DNA of 64,000 nt from Actinoplanes octamycinicus (GTDB taxonomy: Bacteria; Actinomycetota; Actinomycetes; Mycobacteriales; Micromonosporaceae), in NCBI RefSeq assembly GCF_014205225.1, contig NZ_JACHNB010000001.1, positions 558,001 through 622,000 of the forward strand, given 5' to 3'. This document shows positions 38,019-46,624 of the stretch, piece by piece. A model generated the notes under the pieces. The model saw only the letters and a program-made list of their open reading frames with translations. It was not told the origin of the DNA and did not search any database. Each line of letters starts with the position of its first letter. Position 1 is the first letter of the stretch. Both the position numbers and the translations under genes were made by a program.

Positions 38019-38210
38019 GTGGCTAGCGTGTGCGACGTCTGTGGCAAGGGACCGGGCTTCGGCCACAACGTGTCCTTCTCGCACCGGCGGACCAACCGCC
38101 GCTGGAACCCGAACATCCAGTCGGTGCGCACCCCGGCCGGTGGCGGGACCACCAAGAAGCTCAAGGTCTGCACCTCGTGCATCAAGGCCGGCAAGGTCAC
38201 CCGCGCCTGA
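38019..38210 (+). CDS. rpmB: 50S ribosomal protein bL28
   Basis: 63-residue L28 with sequence [20 protein letters not shown] and [14 protein letters not shown], and a second cysteine pair [14 protein letters not shown] (zinc-binding C+ form). The GTG at 38019 follows CCAGGAGTATCCC. An untranslated A/T-rich leader (AGTTTTTTCTTCAAA) sits just upstream. Divergent from the DAK2 gene as in other actinomycetes. A long hairpin ends the gene. Confidence 0.96.
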   Translation: MASVCDVCGKGPGFGHNVSFSHRRTNRRWNPNIQSVRTPAGGGTTKKLKVCTSCIKAGKVTRA

Positions 38211-38222
38211 GCTCAGCTTGTG

Positions 38223-38258
38223 GAGAGCCGCTTCGCCCCCCGGGGTGAAGCGGCTCTC
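38223..38258. terminator. Hairpin terminator between rpmB and the GNAT gene
   Basis: GAGAGCCGCTTCGCCCC pairs with GGGGTGAAGCGGCTCTC over 17 bp with a single G-T wobble and a 2-nt loop. The T-tract is poor on both strands (TGTCGTT). It lies between convergent genes and can act in both directions. Confidence 0.65.
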
Positions 38259-38266
38259 TGTCGTTC

Positions 38267-38731
38267 CTAGATCTTCTTCGCGTACGACAGCACGCCCTCG
38301 TGGCCGGCGTAGTACCCGAAGTCCTCGATCCGCTGATATCCCGCGGACTCGTACAGGGCGATCGCCTCCGGCTGCCGGTCCCCGGTCTCCAGGATCACCC
38401 GGGAGCACCCGGCGGCCCGCGCCGACTCCTCGACCGCGGCCAGCATCCGCCGGGCCACGCCCCGCCCCCGCGCCTCGGCCAGCGTGAACATCCGCTTCAG
38501 CTCGGCGTCCGAGCCGTGCCGCCGCCAGCCCGCGCTGGCCACCAGGCGGCCGTCCCCGACCCGGACGGCCACCAGGAAGTCGCCGTCCGGCGGGAGGAAG
38601 TCGGCCGCCGCGATCGGGGTGTCGTCGCCGGTGCCGCCGTACCGCTCGGAGAGGTCCCGCATGTTCTGCGCGACCAGCTCCACCACCTCCGGCTCGTCGA
38701 ACCGAGCCGATCTGATCTTGAACTCAACCAC
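38267..38731 (-). CDS. GNAT-family N-acetyltransferase
   Basis: 154-residue acetyltransferase with the Gcn5 fold. The acetyl-CoA loop is ELKRMFTLAEARGRGVARRML (V-x-x-x-x-R-G-x-G-x-A pattern), followed by SRVILETGDRQPEAIALYESAGY, the motif B region of small-molecule acetyltransferases. The GTG at 38731 is the likeliest start; a longer frame runs back into thiL but lacks similarity. It follows thiL by 13 bp on the same strand and may be co-transcribed. Substrate unknown. Confidence 0.87.
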   Translation of the reverse strand: MVEFKIRSARFDEPEVVELVAQNMRDLSERYGGTGDDTPIAAADFLPPDGDFLVAVRVGDGRLVASAGWRRHGSDAELKRMFTLAEARGRGVARRMLAAVEESARAAGCSRVILETGDRQPEAIALYESAGYQRIEDFGYYAGHEGVLSYAKKI

Positions 38732-38744
38732 CGCGCCAGCGTAG

Positions 38745-39683
38745 TCAGCGGAAGTGATCCCAGCCCACGGCCCCGGTCCACGGCTTGCGGTCCACGGTGA
38801 CGCCGGCGCCGTCGTGCACCGAGCCGATCTCGAGCCAGCCGTCCGGCAGCCGGGTCCCGGCCGGGAAGGTGGCGGCCAACGGGTGATCGTCGCCACCGGC
38901 CAGGATCCACTGGTACGGGTCGACCCCGAGCGCCGTGGCCGCGTCCCGCATCTGATCGGGCACCTCGAAGGCGTCCGTCCGGATGTCGATCCCGACCACG
39001 CTGGCCGCCGCCAGGTGCCCGACGTCCTGCAGCAGCCCGTCCGACACGTCGATCATCGAGGTGGCGCCGAGCTTGGCCGCCTCCGGTCCGGCGGCGTACC
39101 GGACCTCCGGCCGGCGATACGCCTCGACCAGCATCTTCGGCGTCCGGAAGCCGCGGGACAGCACGGTGTACCCGGCCGCCGCGTGACCGACCCGGCCGGC
39201 CAGCGCGAGCAGGTCGCCCGGCTGGGCGCCGCTGCGGCGGACCGGGTCCAGGCCGCCCAGGTCGCCCAGCGCGGTGACCGCGACGGTGAGCGTCGGGCTG
39301 GCCGACATGTCCCCGCCCACCACGCTCGCGCCGCAGCGCGCGGCCTCCGCGGTCAGCCCGTCGGCCAGCCCCTCGGCCCAGGAGGCGTCCAGGCTGGCCG
39401 GCACGCAGAGGGCGACCAGCAGCGCGGTCGGGGTGGCGCCCATCGCCGCGATGTCGGCCAGGTTCGCCGCGGCGGCCCGGTGCCCGACGTCAGCCGGCCC
39501 GCACCAGTCCCGGCGGAAGTGCCGCCCCTCGACGAGCACGTCGGTGGAGGCGACCACCCGGCCGTCGGCCGCGCGCACCACGGCGGCATCGTCGCCGGGC
39601 CCGAGCAAAGTGGCCGAACCCGCGTCGAGACGTGACACGATTCGACCTATCAGTCCGAATTCACCGGACTCTGCGATACTCAC
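38745..39683 (-). CDS. thiL: Thiamine-monophosphate kinase
   Basis: 312-residue ThiL that makes thiamine diphosphate from the monophosphate. Motifs seen are FGLIGRIVSR, LLGPGDDAAVV (Mg/ATP), ASTDVLVEGRHF, NLADIAAMGA, VVGGDMSAS and MIDVSDGLLQDVGHL. Two in-frame GTGs compete: 39683 has GAAGGA seven bases upstream, whereas 39689 is too close to it, so I use 39683. It is divergent from the RAM-domain gene. Confidence 0.94.
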   Translation of the reverse strand: MSIAESGEFGLIGRIVSRLDAGSATLLGPGDDAAVVRAADGRVVASTDVLVEGRHFRRDWCGPADVGHRAAAANLADIAAMGATPTALLVALCVPASLDASWAEGLADGLTAEAARCGASVVGGDMSASPTLTVAVTALGDLGGLDPVRRSGAQPGDLLALAGRVGHAAAGYTVLSRGFRTPKMLVEAYRRPEVRYAAGPEAAKLGATSMIDVSDGLLQDVGHLAAASVVGIDIRTDAFEVPDQMRDAATALGVDPYQWILAGGDDHPLAATFPAGTRLPDGWLEIGSVHDGAGVTVDRKPWTGAVGWDHFR

Positions 39684-39782
39684 GTCCACGTCCTTCGATG
39701 ATGGCGGCCCGCTGCCGGGCCGCTTCGTACGGTAGTTTCACGACCGGGGATCACCGACGCGGTGGCGGATAGGAGTCGGATC

Positions 39783-40016
39783 GTGGTCCAGGCATACATC
39801 CTCATTCAAACGGAGGTCGGGAAGGCCCGTGACGTGGCCGCCGCGATCGAGAAAATTCCCGGAGTGGTCCGGGTCGACGCGGTCACCGGGCCGTACGACG
39901 TCGTCGTGCTCACCGAGGCACACACCGTCGACGAGCTCGGCAGCCTGATTGTGAGCAAAGTCCAGTACGTGCCGGGTATCACCCGGACACTCACCTGCTC
40001 CGTGGTAAACCTCTGA
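39783..40016 (+). CDS. Stand-alone Lrp/AsnC ligand-binding (RAM) domain protein
   Basis: 77 residues forming only the C-terminal RAM (ACT-like) domain of Lrp/AsnC regulators, VQAYILIQTEVGKARDVAAA and GVVRVDAVTGPYDVVVLTEA, with no DNA-binding helix-turn-helix. The GTG at 39783 after TAGGAG is preferred to one seven codons upstream. Single-domain RAM proteins can assemble with full-length Lrp proteins or bind amino acids on their own; none of these roles is shown here. It is 3 bp upstream of the DUF3515 gene, the arrangement thiL/RAM/DUF3515/ddl being common in actinomycetes. Confidence 0.9.
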   Translation: MVQAYILIQTEVGKARDVAAAIEKIPGVVRVDAVTGPYDVVVLTEAHTVDELGSLIVSKVQYVPGITRTLTCSVVNL

Positions 40017-40019
40017 ACC

Positions 40020-40670
40020 ATGGTCGACGTCGACACCCCGCAGGGCAGCCCCGAGACCGGGGAGAAGAAGCCGGACAACACCACTCGGATCGCCGCCATC
40101 TGGGCGACCGCGGTGGCCGTACCGGTGGTGCTGATCGTGGGGCTCGTCGCCTTCTTCATGGTCAAACCGGATCCGGAGGCCGACCCGGCACCGGTGGCGA
40201 GTGGCCCGATCGCCGTGCCCAGCACGGCGGTCGAGGTCGCCGCGCCCGCGCTCACCGGGCGCTCGGCGCAGGTCTGCCTGGCGGTCACCTCGCAGCTGCC
40301 CACCCAGATCCGCAACCTGCCGGCCCGCAAGGTCAGCGCCGGCCCGGAGCAGAACGCGGCGTACGGCGAGCCGCCGATCACCGTCTCCTGTGGCGTCCCG
40401 CCGCTCACCATGTGCACCACGGTGAACGACACGTCCGGGACGTGCGTGCCGCTGGTCGCCGACGTGCTCCTGATGAACAGGGTGTGCTGGCACTACGCGG
40501 AGACCGCCGAGCAGACCACGTTCACCACGCTGGACCGTGAGGTCCCGGTGCGGGTGGTGGTGCCGGCGGCCTACGACAAGCGGGCCCAGTGGGCGAACGA
40601 GTTCTCCGACATCGTGGTCGAGACCGACAAGTCGATCACCAAGGGCGTGCCGAGCGGCTGCAAGCCCTGA
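40020..40670 (+). CDS. DUF3515 membrane-anchored protein
   Basis: 216 residues: a short cytoplasmic tail, one membrane span (IAAIWATAVAVPVVLIVGLVAFFMV, residues about 23-47), then an exported domain with several cysteines (QVCLAVTSQLP, TVSCGVPP, CTTV, GTCVPL, RVCWHY, SGCKP). The sequence VEVAAPALTGRSAQVC and the C-rich core identify DUF3515. Position beside ddl suggests a cell-envelope role, but none is known. It ends 10 bp before the ddl stop, convergent. Confidence 0.88.
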   Translation: MVDVDTPQGSPETGEKKPDNTTRIAAIWATAVAVPVVLIVGLVAFFMVKPDPEADPAPVASGPIAVPSTAVEVAAPALTGRSAQVCLAVTSQLPTQIRNLPARKVSAGPEQNAAYGEPPITVSCGVPPLTMCTTVNDTSGTCVPLVADVLLMNRVCWHYAETAEQTTFTTLDREVPVRVVVPAAYDKRAQWANEFSDIVVETDKSITKGVPSGCKP

Positions 40671-40680
40671 CCCGCGGCGG

Positions 40681-41775
40681 TCAGTGCAGGCCGGTGCCGC
40701 GCCGCAGGGCGGTCCGGATCAGCCGGTCCACCACCTTCGGGTACTCCAGCCCGGTGGCCGCCCACATCTGCGGGAACATCGAGGTCGGCGTCATCCCCGG
40801 CATGGTGTTGATCTCGTTGAGGAAGATCTCGCCGTCAGCTGTGACGAAGAAGTCGACCCGGGCCAGGCCGGCGCAGTCCAGCGCGGTGAAGGTGCGCAGC
40901 GCGTACTCCCGGACCTGCTTGGTCAGCTCCGGGGAGAGCTCGGCCGGGATCGTGGAGCGGCTGCCGACCAGGTACTTCGTCTCGAAGTCGTACCAGTCGG
41001 CGTCGTCCATGTGGATCTCGGCGAGCAGCGACGCCTCGGGCGCCCCGCCGGCCTCCCCCTCGATCACCCCGCACTCGATCTCGCGACCCACGATCGCGGC
41101 CTCGACCAGCACCTTCGGGTCGATCTCCCGGGCCTTGGCGATCGCCGCGTCCAGGTCGGCCCAGTCGGTGACCTTGGTGATCCCGGTGGACGAGCCGGCC
41201 CGCGACGGCTTCACGAAGACCGGCAGGCCGAGCCGCTCCTTGTCCGCCTCGGCGAGCTCGACGCCGGCGCGCAGCACCGCGTACGGCCCGACCGGGATGC
41301 CCTCGGCGGCCGCCAGCTTCTTGGTGAACTCCTTGTCCATCGCCGCCGCCGACGCGAACACGTTCGCCCCCACGTACGGAATCCCGGCCATCTCCAGCAT
41401 CCCCTGGATCGTGCCGTCCTCGCCGTAGGCGCCGTGCAGCACCGGGAAGACCACGTCCACCCCGGCCAGCTCGGAGACACCGTCGGCCGGGTCCCGGACG
41501 ATCAGCTCGGTGGCGGTCGGGTCGGCGGCGAGCACCACCGCGTTGCCGGAGCCGGCGGTGATCTCGGGCAGTCGCGAACCGGCGATGGCGAGCTGGGACG
41601 GGTCGCCCGCGGCAAGCACCCAGCGACCCTCCCGGGTGATTCCGACCGGCACCGTCTCGTACTGATCGGGGTCCAGCGCACCCAGGATGGCCCCCGCGCT
41701 CACGCAGGAAATGGCGTGCTCAGTGCTGCGGCCGCCGAACACGATCGCGACACGGGTCTTCCGGGGGGTTGTCAC
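40681..41775 (-). CDS. ddl: D-alanine--D-alanine ligase
   Basis: 364-residue ATP-grasp ligase making the D-Ala-D-Ala of peptidoglycan precursors. Family blocks seen are VAIVFGGRSTEHAISCVSA at the start, VFPVLHGAYGEDGTIQGMLE, the ATP-grasp VFVKPSRAGSSTGITKV and LARVDFFVTADGEIFLNEIN followed by TMPGMTPTSMFP (metal ligands and D-Ala site). The insertion LEMAGIPYVGANVFAS is the omega region of D-Ala-specific enzymes rather than VanA-type. GTG start, weak ribosome binding site. Convergent with DUF3515, and divergent from the pseudo-phosphatase-like gene at 41885. Confidence 0.96.
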   Translation of the reverse strand: MTTPRKTRVAIVFGGRSTEHAISCVSAGAILGALDPDQYETVPVGITREGRWVLAAGDPSQLAIAGSRLPEITAGSGNAVVLAADPTATELIVRDPADGVSELAGVDVVFPVLHGAYGEDGTIQGMLEMAGIPYVGANVFASAAAMDKEFTKKLAAAEGIPVGPYAVLRAGVELAEADKERLGLPVFVKPSRAGSSTGITKVTDWADLDAAIAKAREIDPKVLVEAAIVGREIECGVIEGEAGGAPEASLLAEIHMDDADWYDFETKYLVGSRSTIPAELSPELTKQVREYALRTFTALDCAGLARVDFFVTADGEIFLNEINTMPGMTPTSMFPQMWAATGLEYPKVVDRLIRTALRRGTGLH

Positions 41776-41884
41776 TCTTCTCTGCGCCTCTCGCTAGCGG
41801 GCTTGCCGGGGGTGACCCTACTCTGCGTAAGCCAGATATGGGATCGCGGCGGCCGCTGCCAAGGCAGGGGGAGACGAACAGTTC

Positions 41885-42331
41885 ATGGGTCCAGCACTCC
41901 ACGTGATCGCGGGTCCGGGGCCGGGCCAATTGGCCACGATGGCCCACCCTCGTGACGAGCCGTGGTCACCGCCGGAACTGGCCGCGCTGGCCCGGGCCGG
42001 CGTCCAGGTCCTGGTCTGCAGCGCGCGCCACCACCCGGGCACGCCGGACCACGCCGGGATCGAGCTGATCGCCTACCCCGATCCGGACGGGACGGCCCCG
42101 CGCCGCGAGGCCACCGAGATGGTCGCGCTGGCCACCCGGCTGGCCCGCGAGGTCCGTTCCGGCCGTTTCGTCGTCACCCAGTCGAGCGCCGAACTCGGCC
42201 GCACGACCCTCCTGGCCACGATGACCCTGGCCCTCCTCGGCATCCGTCCGGGCGAGGCCCTCCGCCGCATCGGCGCCACCCCCACCCAGCCGGTCCCCCA
42301 GAACTGGCTACACGACTTCGTCTCCCGCTGA
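41885..42331 (+). CDS. Dual-specificity-phosphatase-like protein with Cys-to-Ser P-loop
   Basis: 148-residue protein. The segment FVVTQSSAELGRTTLLATM aligns with the HCxxGxGRT phosphatase P-loop: Arg106 and the GRT helix start are kept, but the catalytic Cys position is Ser100 and the preceding His is Gln99. A WPD-like loop may be IELIAYPDPDGT. The C-terminal helix LLGIRPGEALRRIG resembles the DSP alpha-helix. A pseudo-phosphatase that binds rather than cleaves phosphate is therefore likely (inference). The start ATG at 41885 follows a GGGGGAGA 12 nt upstream. Convergent with the zinc-ribbon gene across a repeat-rich gap. Confidence 0.7.
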   Translation: MGPALHVIAGPGPGQLATMAHPRDEPWSPPELAALARAGVQVLVCSARHHPGTPDHAGIELIAYPDPDGTAPRREATEMVALATRLAREVRSGRFVVTQSSAELGRTTLLATMTLALLGIRPGEALRRIGATPTQPVPQNWLHDFVSR

Positions 42332-42375
42332 CCCAGCTCGTCTCCCGCTGACCCCCGCCTCGTCTCCCGCTGACC
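42320..42375. repeat. Short direct repeats CTCGTCTCCCGCTGACC
   Basis: Three close copies of a 15-17 bp unit (TCGTCTCCCGCTGACC) begin in the last codons of the pseudo-phosphatase gene and continue into the gap. The first copy supplies the end of the protein (residues VSR then stop), so the repeat may have grown from coding sequence. Confidence 0.6.
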
Positions 42376-42570
42376 GACCAGCTCATCCGGGTGCCGCGAC
42401 ACCACCCCACGCACCCGTTCCGCTGCCGCGACACCACAAACACATTCAAAGACCTTTTCCGGTACGACTCGGAGCCCCGTGGCAATCGGCCCGCGAGGCC
42501 CGGCCCCCGCACGACCGCAACGCGTGTCGTGCGGGTCCGCCGGCCCCCTCGGTCACTTCACAGCGCTCCC

Positions 42571-42897
42571 GGCCCGCTCGGGTCCCGGCTCACCGGGCTC
42601 CTGGCTCACCGCGCTCCCCACCCGCCGCGCCCATGGCCCGCTCGAGTCCCGGCTCACCGCGCTCCCCACCCGCCGCACCCATGGCCCGCTCGAGTCCCGG
42701 CTCACCGCGCTCTCCACCCGCCGCGCTCACAGTCCGCCGCGCTCACGGCCCCGCCCCGTCCACGGCCCCGCCCCGTCCACGGCCCCGCCCCGTCCACGGC
42801 CCCGCCCCGTCCACGGCCCCGCCCCGTCCACGGCCCAGCCCGCTCACAGCCCGCCCCGCTCACAGCCCGCCCCGCTCACAGCCCGCCCCGCTCACAG
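42571..42897. repeat. Three adjacent tandem arrays (48, 17 and 16 bp units)
   Basis: Array 1: a 48-bp unit starting GGCCCGCTCGAGTCCCGGCT with copies at 42635 and 42683 and a longer variant at 42571. Array 2: unit CACGGCCCCGCCCCGTC, five exact 17-bp copies from 42744 to 42828. Array 3: unit GCTCACAGCCCGCCCC, four 16-bp copies from 42842 that run into the block at 42898. No spacer-repeat alternation and no coding frame with conserved character, so neither CRISPR nor gene. Confidence 0.85.
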
Positions 42898-42989
42898 CCC
42901 GCCCTCCCAGGGGGACCATCCCTGGACAGTGTGGCGAGAAGGAGGGTGGCTTCGCTGGCGGCCTGTGGACAACTTCGGGCTGTGGACAA
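42898..42989 (+). repeat. Dispersed block copy A with paired DnaA-box-like nonamers
   Basis: Starts CCCGCCCTCCC, then a 6-bp-arm hairpin CCAGGG/CCCTGG around GGACCAT, CAGTGTGGCG at 42927, and two exact TGTGGACAA nonamers at 42964-42972 and 42981-42989, 17 bp apart. The same layout occurs at 55152 and 61245 with CAGTGTG always 37 bp before the first nonamer. It lies 11 bp beyond the stop of the zinc-ribbon gene. Confidence 0.8.
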
Positions 42990-43000
42990 CGGGACGGACG

Positions 43001-43360
43001 TCAGGCGGCGAAGGTCTGCGGCAGGACGCCGTCGTCCCAGAGCTGGTCCAGGTGGGCGAGGAAGCCGGTCAGGCTGCGTTCCAGCTCGCGGCGTTCGGTG
43101 GCCGGCAGGGCCGCGAGCGGATCGGAGAAGATCAAGCCCTCCGGGTGCTTGGCGCGGGTGCCGACGAACTTGCCGCAGGCGGTGCACCAGGCGTAGCTGA
43201 CCAGGGTGGGGCGGCGGGCGTTGGCCGGGGCGGTGAAGTAGGCGCGCAGGCGCCGCTCCCCGCAGGCCGGGCAGTCTCGCTCGCCCGGCGCCGCGAAGAA
43301 GCTGTTGCCCTGGGTCAGGGCCGCGACCTCGTCCCCGCTGAAGGTGTTCCAGGACGTCAT
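43001..43360 (-). CDS. Small zinc-ribbon protein of unknown function
   Basis: 119 residues. Two CxxC pairs, DCPACGERRLRAYF and AWCTACGKFVGTRAKHPEG, form a probable zinc ribbon in the first two thirds. The C-terminal third (LPATERRELERSLTGFLAHLDQLWDDGVLP) is amphipathic helix. I do not recognise the family. It is bracketed by repeats: dispersed block A lies immediately past its stop, and a 21-bp tandem array lies upstream of its start. Probably cytoplasmic. Confidence 0.72.
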   Translation of the reverse strand: MTSWNTFSGDEVAALTQGNSFFAAPGERDCPACGERRLRAYFTAPANARRPTLVSYAWCTACGKFVGTRAKHPEGLIFSDPLAALPATERRELERSLTGFLAHLDQLWDDGVLPQTFAA

Positions 43361-43390
43361 CGGACGGCGACCTCTGGGCCGCTGCGGATA

Positions 43391-43621
43391 GGGGTCACCC
43401 GGAGGCGAGCCGGGGTCACCGGGCTGCGGACCGGGGTCACCGGGAGGCGAGCCGAGGTCACTGGGCTGCGGACCGGGGTCACCGGGAGGCGAGCCGAGGT
43501 CACCGGGCTGTCGACCGGGGTCACCGGGAAGCGAGCCGAGGTCACCGGGCTGTCGACCGGGGTCACCGGGAAGCGGACCGGGGTCACTGGGCTGCGAGCC
43601 GGGGTCACCGGGAGGCGTCCA
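43391..43621. repeat. 21-bp tandem repeat array, 11 units
   Basis: Unit GGGGTCACCGGGAGGCGAGCC and its variant GGGGTCACCGGGCTGCGGACC alternate with a strict 21-bp period from 43391 to about 43621, giving a partly 42-bp higher-order period. The last unit contains the stop codon of the PLP-enzyme gene at 43605-43607. All six frames of the array can be read without biological meaning because the unit length is a multiple of three. Confidence 0.9.
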
Positions 43622-44708
43622 GCGCCCGGGTGACGTCGGCGATCAAGTCCTCGGTGTCCTCGATGCCGCAGGAGAAGCGGACGAAGCCGGGGGCGGTGTC
43701 GTCGCCGAACTGGGCCCGGCGGTCGGCCGTGGTGTGCACACCGCCGAACGAGGTGGCCGCGAACACCAGTTTCGCGGCGTCCAGGAAGCGGGCCACCCGC
43801 TCGGCGCTGCCCAGGTCGAACGCGACGATGCCGGGGATGCGGCGCATCTGCTTGCTGGCGACCGGGTACGACGGGTCGGTGGGCAGCCCGGGCCAGCGCA
43901 CCCCGGTCACGTCGGAGCGGCCGGCGAGCAGCTCGGCGAGGGCGGCCGCGTTGGCGGTCTGCCGGGCCAGGCGCAGGTCCATGGTGGCCATCGAGCGGTG
44001 GGCGAGCCAGCAGTCGAACGCGCCGGGCACGCCGCCGGTCAGCTTCCGCCACGTCTCGATCTTCTCTAGCAGTGCCGGGTCGCGGGTCGCGACGTAGCCG
44101 AGCAGCAGGTCGGAGTGACCGGTCAGGGCCTTGGTGCCGGACGCCACGACCAGGTCGGCGCCGAGCGCGAGCGGGTTCTGCCCGAGCGGGGTGGCCGCGG
44201 TGTTGTCGACCGCGAGCAGCGCCCCGGCGGCGTGCGCGGCGTCCGCCAGGGCGGCGATGTCGGCGACGTCCAGGCCGGGGTTGGCCGGGGTCTCCAGCAT
44301 CACCAGCCGCAGCCCGGCGAGGTCCGGGTACGGCCCGGCGGTCGGTACGAGCACGCTGTCCACGCCCAGGTCGGCCAGTGCGCCGCGGGCGAACGCGCGT
44401 ACCGGGAAATAGCCGTCACCGGGCAGCGCGACCCGGTCCCCCGCCTTGACCAGCGCGAGCAGCATCGCGCTGATCGCCGCCTGGCCGCTGGCGAAGGCCA
44501 GCGCCGGCCCACCCTCCAGCTCGCCGATGGCCGCCTCCAGCGCCTCCCGGGTGGGCTGCTCGGTACGGGCGTAGCCGTGCCGGCCAGGCCCGCTCACCGG
44601 GTCGAGGTGGTAGGGCGCGGCGAAGACCGGGCCGGGCAGGAACGGCTCCCCGACAACGGGCTCCGGCAGGCCGGCGTGAACGGAACGGGTGCCGTCGGAA
44701 TAGCTCAC
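43605..44708 (-). CDS. Cystathionine gamma-lyase/synthase-family PLP enzyme
   Basis: 367-residue trans-sulfuration-family enzyme. The N-terminus [15 protein letters not shown] and [23 protein letters not shown] are typical. [17 protein letters not shown] binds the cofactor phosphate, [25 protein letters not shown] has the PLP aspartate, and the Schiff-base lysine is in [12 protein letters not shown]. Compared with canonical MetB/MetC the tail is short ([19 protein letters not shown]). The GTG at 44708 overlaps the gpsA stop by GTGA and sets the start. Acts on cystathionine, homocysteine or a related thiol amino acid; the exact reaction cannot be told from sequence. Confidence 0.88.
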   Translation of the reverse strand: MSYSDGTRSVHAGLPEPVVGEPFLPGPVFAAPYHLDPVSGPGRHGYARTEQPTREALEAAIGELEGGPALAFASGQAAISAMLLALVKAGDRVALPGDGYFPVRAFARGALADLGVDSVLVPTAGPYPDLAGLRLVMLETPANPGLDVADIAALADAAHAAGALLAVDNTAATPLGQNPLALGADLVVASGTKALTGHSDLLLGYVATRDPALLEKIETWRKLTGGVPGAFDCWLAHRSMATMDLRLARQTANAAALAELLAGRSDVTGVRWPGLPTDPSYPVASKQMRRIPGIVAFDLGSAERVARFLDAAKLVFAATSFGGVHTTADRRAQFGDDTAPGFVRFSCGIEDTEDLIADVTRALDASR

Positions 44709-45697
44709 TCGGGTTTCATCTCTCGTGTCATCAGCAGTTTCACCGCGACCCGCGGGTCGGCGCCCTCGTGGCACACCTTCTCCACCTGCTCGACGATCGG
44801 CATCTCGACGCCGTGCGCGCGGGCCAGGTCACGGATGGACAGGCAGCTCTTCACGCCCTCGGCGGTCTGCCGGGTGGCCGCCTGGGCCTGCTCCAGGCTC
44901 TCGCCGCGGCCCAGGTGCTCGCCGAACGTCCGGTTCCGGGACAGCCGGGAGGAGCAGGAGGCGACCAGGTCGCCGAGCCCGGCCAGGCCGGCGAAGGTGA
45001 GCGGGTCGGCGCCGAGCGCCACCCCGAGCCGGGACGTCTCGGCCAGCCCCCGGGTGATCAGCGAGGCCTTGGTGTTGTCGCCGAGGCCGATCGCCGAGGC
45101 CATCCCGTAGGCCAGCGCGATCACGTTCTTCACCGCGCCGCCGAGCTCGCAGCCGAGCACGTCGTCGCTGGTGTAGGGGCGGAAGTACGGGGTGGCGAGG
45201 GCGTGCTGCACCTGCCGGGCGCGGTCCTCGTCGGTGCACGCCACCACGGTGGCGGTGGGCTGGTCGGCGGCGATCTCCGGGGCCAGGTTGGGGCCGGAGA
45301 CCACCACGACCCGCTCCGGCGCGACGCCGGCGGTCTCCACGATCACCTCGCTCATCCGCTTGAGCGTGCCCAGCTCGATGCCCTTCATCAGGGAGACGAC
45401 GGTGGCGTCGGAGGGGAAGAAGCCGGCCCAGTCGGCCAGGTTGCCGCGCAGCGTCTGGGACGGCACGGCGATCGCGATCAGCTCGGCGCCGTCCACCGCC
45501 TCGGCCAGGTCGGTGGTCGCGGTGACCAGTTTGGACAGCCGGATGCCGGGCAGCGAGCCCTCGTTGCCGTGCTGCTCGCGGATCTCCGCGGCGACCGCCT
45601 CGCGGCGGGCCCGCATGGTCACCTCCGAGCCGGCGTCGCCGAGCACTTTGGCGAACGCGGTGCCCCAGGCTCCGGATCCGATGACGGCCGCCTTCAT
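44705..45697 (-). CDS. gpsA: Glycerol-3-phosphate dehydrogenase [NAD(P)+]
   Basis: 330 residues. It makes sn-glycerol 3-phosphate for membrane lipids. The NAD fold is [31 protein letters not shown] and [36 protein letters not shown] (substrate lysine region) are strong signatures. The ATG at 45697 overlaps the plsC stop by ATGA. Forms a lipid operon with plsC. Confidence 0.97.
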   Translation of the reverse strand: MKAAVIGSGAWGTAFAKVLGDAGSEVTMRARREAVAAEIREQHGNEGSLPGIRLSKLVTATTDLAEAVDGAELIAIAVPSQTLRGNLADWAGFFPSDATVVSLMKGIELGTLKRMSEVIVETAGVAPERVVVVSGPNLAPEIAADQPTATVVACTDEDRARQVQHALATPYFRPYTSDDVLGCELGGAVKNVIALAYGMASAIGLGDNTKASLITRGLAETSRLGVALGADPLTFAGLAGLGDLVASCSSRLSRNRTFGEHLGRGESLEQAQAATRQTAEGVKSCLSIRDLARAHGVEMPIVEQVEKVCHEGADPRVAVKLLMTREMKPE

Positions 45698-46419
45698 GAC
45701 GCGTCCTCCGAGGTCGAGGCCCGCCGGGCGGGCCGGTCGTAGAGCGCCGGCGGTTCGCCGTCGCGGATCGTGCCGAGCAGGTCCCGGACGTCCAGCATGA
45801 TTTTCTCGGTCATCTCGTCGAGCACCTGGCGGGTCGGCTCGGCGCCGGACCAGCGGCTCAGGTCGACCGGGTCGCCGGTGGTGACCGTGACGGCCGCCCG
45901 GGTCGCTTTCAGCTTGTTGGTACGCGGGTCGAACACCGTCTGCGCGCCCCAGTTCGCGATCGGGATCACCGGGGCGCCGGTGAGCAGGGCCAGCCGGGCC
46001 GCGCCGGTCTTGCCGCGCATCGGCCACAGGTCGGGACTGCGGGTGGTGGTGCCCTCCGGGTAGATCACCACGGCGCCGCCCTCGTTCAGCGCCTGGACCA
46101 GGGTCTCCAGCGACTTCACCGCCTCCACGCTGCCCCGCTCGACCGGGACCTGCTTGGTCCGGACCAGGAGCGGCCCGATGACCGGCACCCGCCAGATGCT
46201 GGCCTTGCCGAGGAACCGGGGCCAGCGGCCGGCCTTGTAGATGTAGTGCGCCACGACCAGCGGGTCGAAGTGCGACACGTGGTTGGGGACGAGGATCACA
46301 CCACCCGACTTCGGGAGCTTCTCCATCCCGAGCCAGGTGCGCTTCGTCCAGACGGTCATGACGGGAACCACCAGCATCACCGCGAAACGCTGCCAGAATC
46401 CGAGCCTGTGCTGCGCCAC
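45694..46419 (-). CDS. plsC: 1-acyl-sn-glycerol-3-phosphate acyltransferase family protein
   Basis: 241-residue LPLAT acyltransferase. The HX4D active-site motif reads [13 protein letters not shown], and the substrate-phosphate motif is [12 protein letters not shown]. An amphipathic N-terminal helix ([17 protein letters not shown]) anchors it to the membrane. The GTG at 46419 follows GAGGGACGGGG; a GTG ten codons earlier is possible. It converts lysophosphatidate to phosphatidate, next to gpsA, which supplies the precursor. Confidence 0.9.
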   Translation of the reverse strand: MAQHRLGFWQRFAVMLVVPVMTVWTKRTWLGMEKLPKSGGVILVPNHVSHFDPLVVAHYIYKAGRWPRFLGKASIWRVPVIGPLLVRTKQVPVERGSVEAVKSLETLVQALNEGGAVVIYPEGTTTRSPDLWPMRGKTGAARLALLTGAPVIPIANWGAQTVFDPRTNKLKATRAAVTVTTGDPVDLSRWSGAEPTRQVLDEMTEKIMLDVRDLLGTIRDGEPPALYDRPARRASTSEDAS

Positions 46420-46624
46420 GGCATCCCCCGTCCCTCGATCGGCGACCACGTCGCCCGTGCACCTGCGACGAAATCATGCCCCCTCCCAGCCCGCCGTACC
46501 AGGTAGGGGTATTACCAGTAACTTTGGCAAGTCTCCGCCGGTGAGATGGAGATCTATTCGGTGACCCGGCGGCTCGCCGCGGAGCGAAGCGAAGCCGTGT
46601 GTATTGCAGACTGGGCGGGTGCCT

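Noticed and set aside
42571..42905. CRISPR array
   Set aside because: Units are adjacent or nearly identical, without unique spacers between them, and no cas genes occur in the window.
42964..42989. Replication origin
   Set aside because: Only two DnaA-like nonamers per copy and no dnaA, dnaN, parA or A+T-rich unwinding stretch nearby; three similar copies in 20 kb argue against oriC.
43357..44052. Minus frame with PVTP-x repeats
   Set aside because: It is the out-of-frame reading of the 21-bp array joined to an out-of-frame part of the PLP enzyme.
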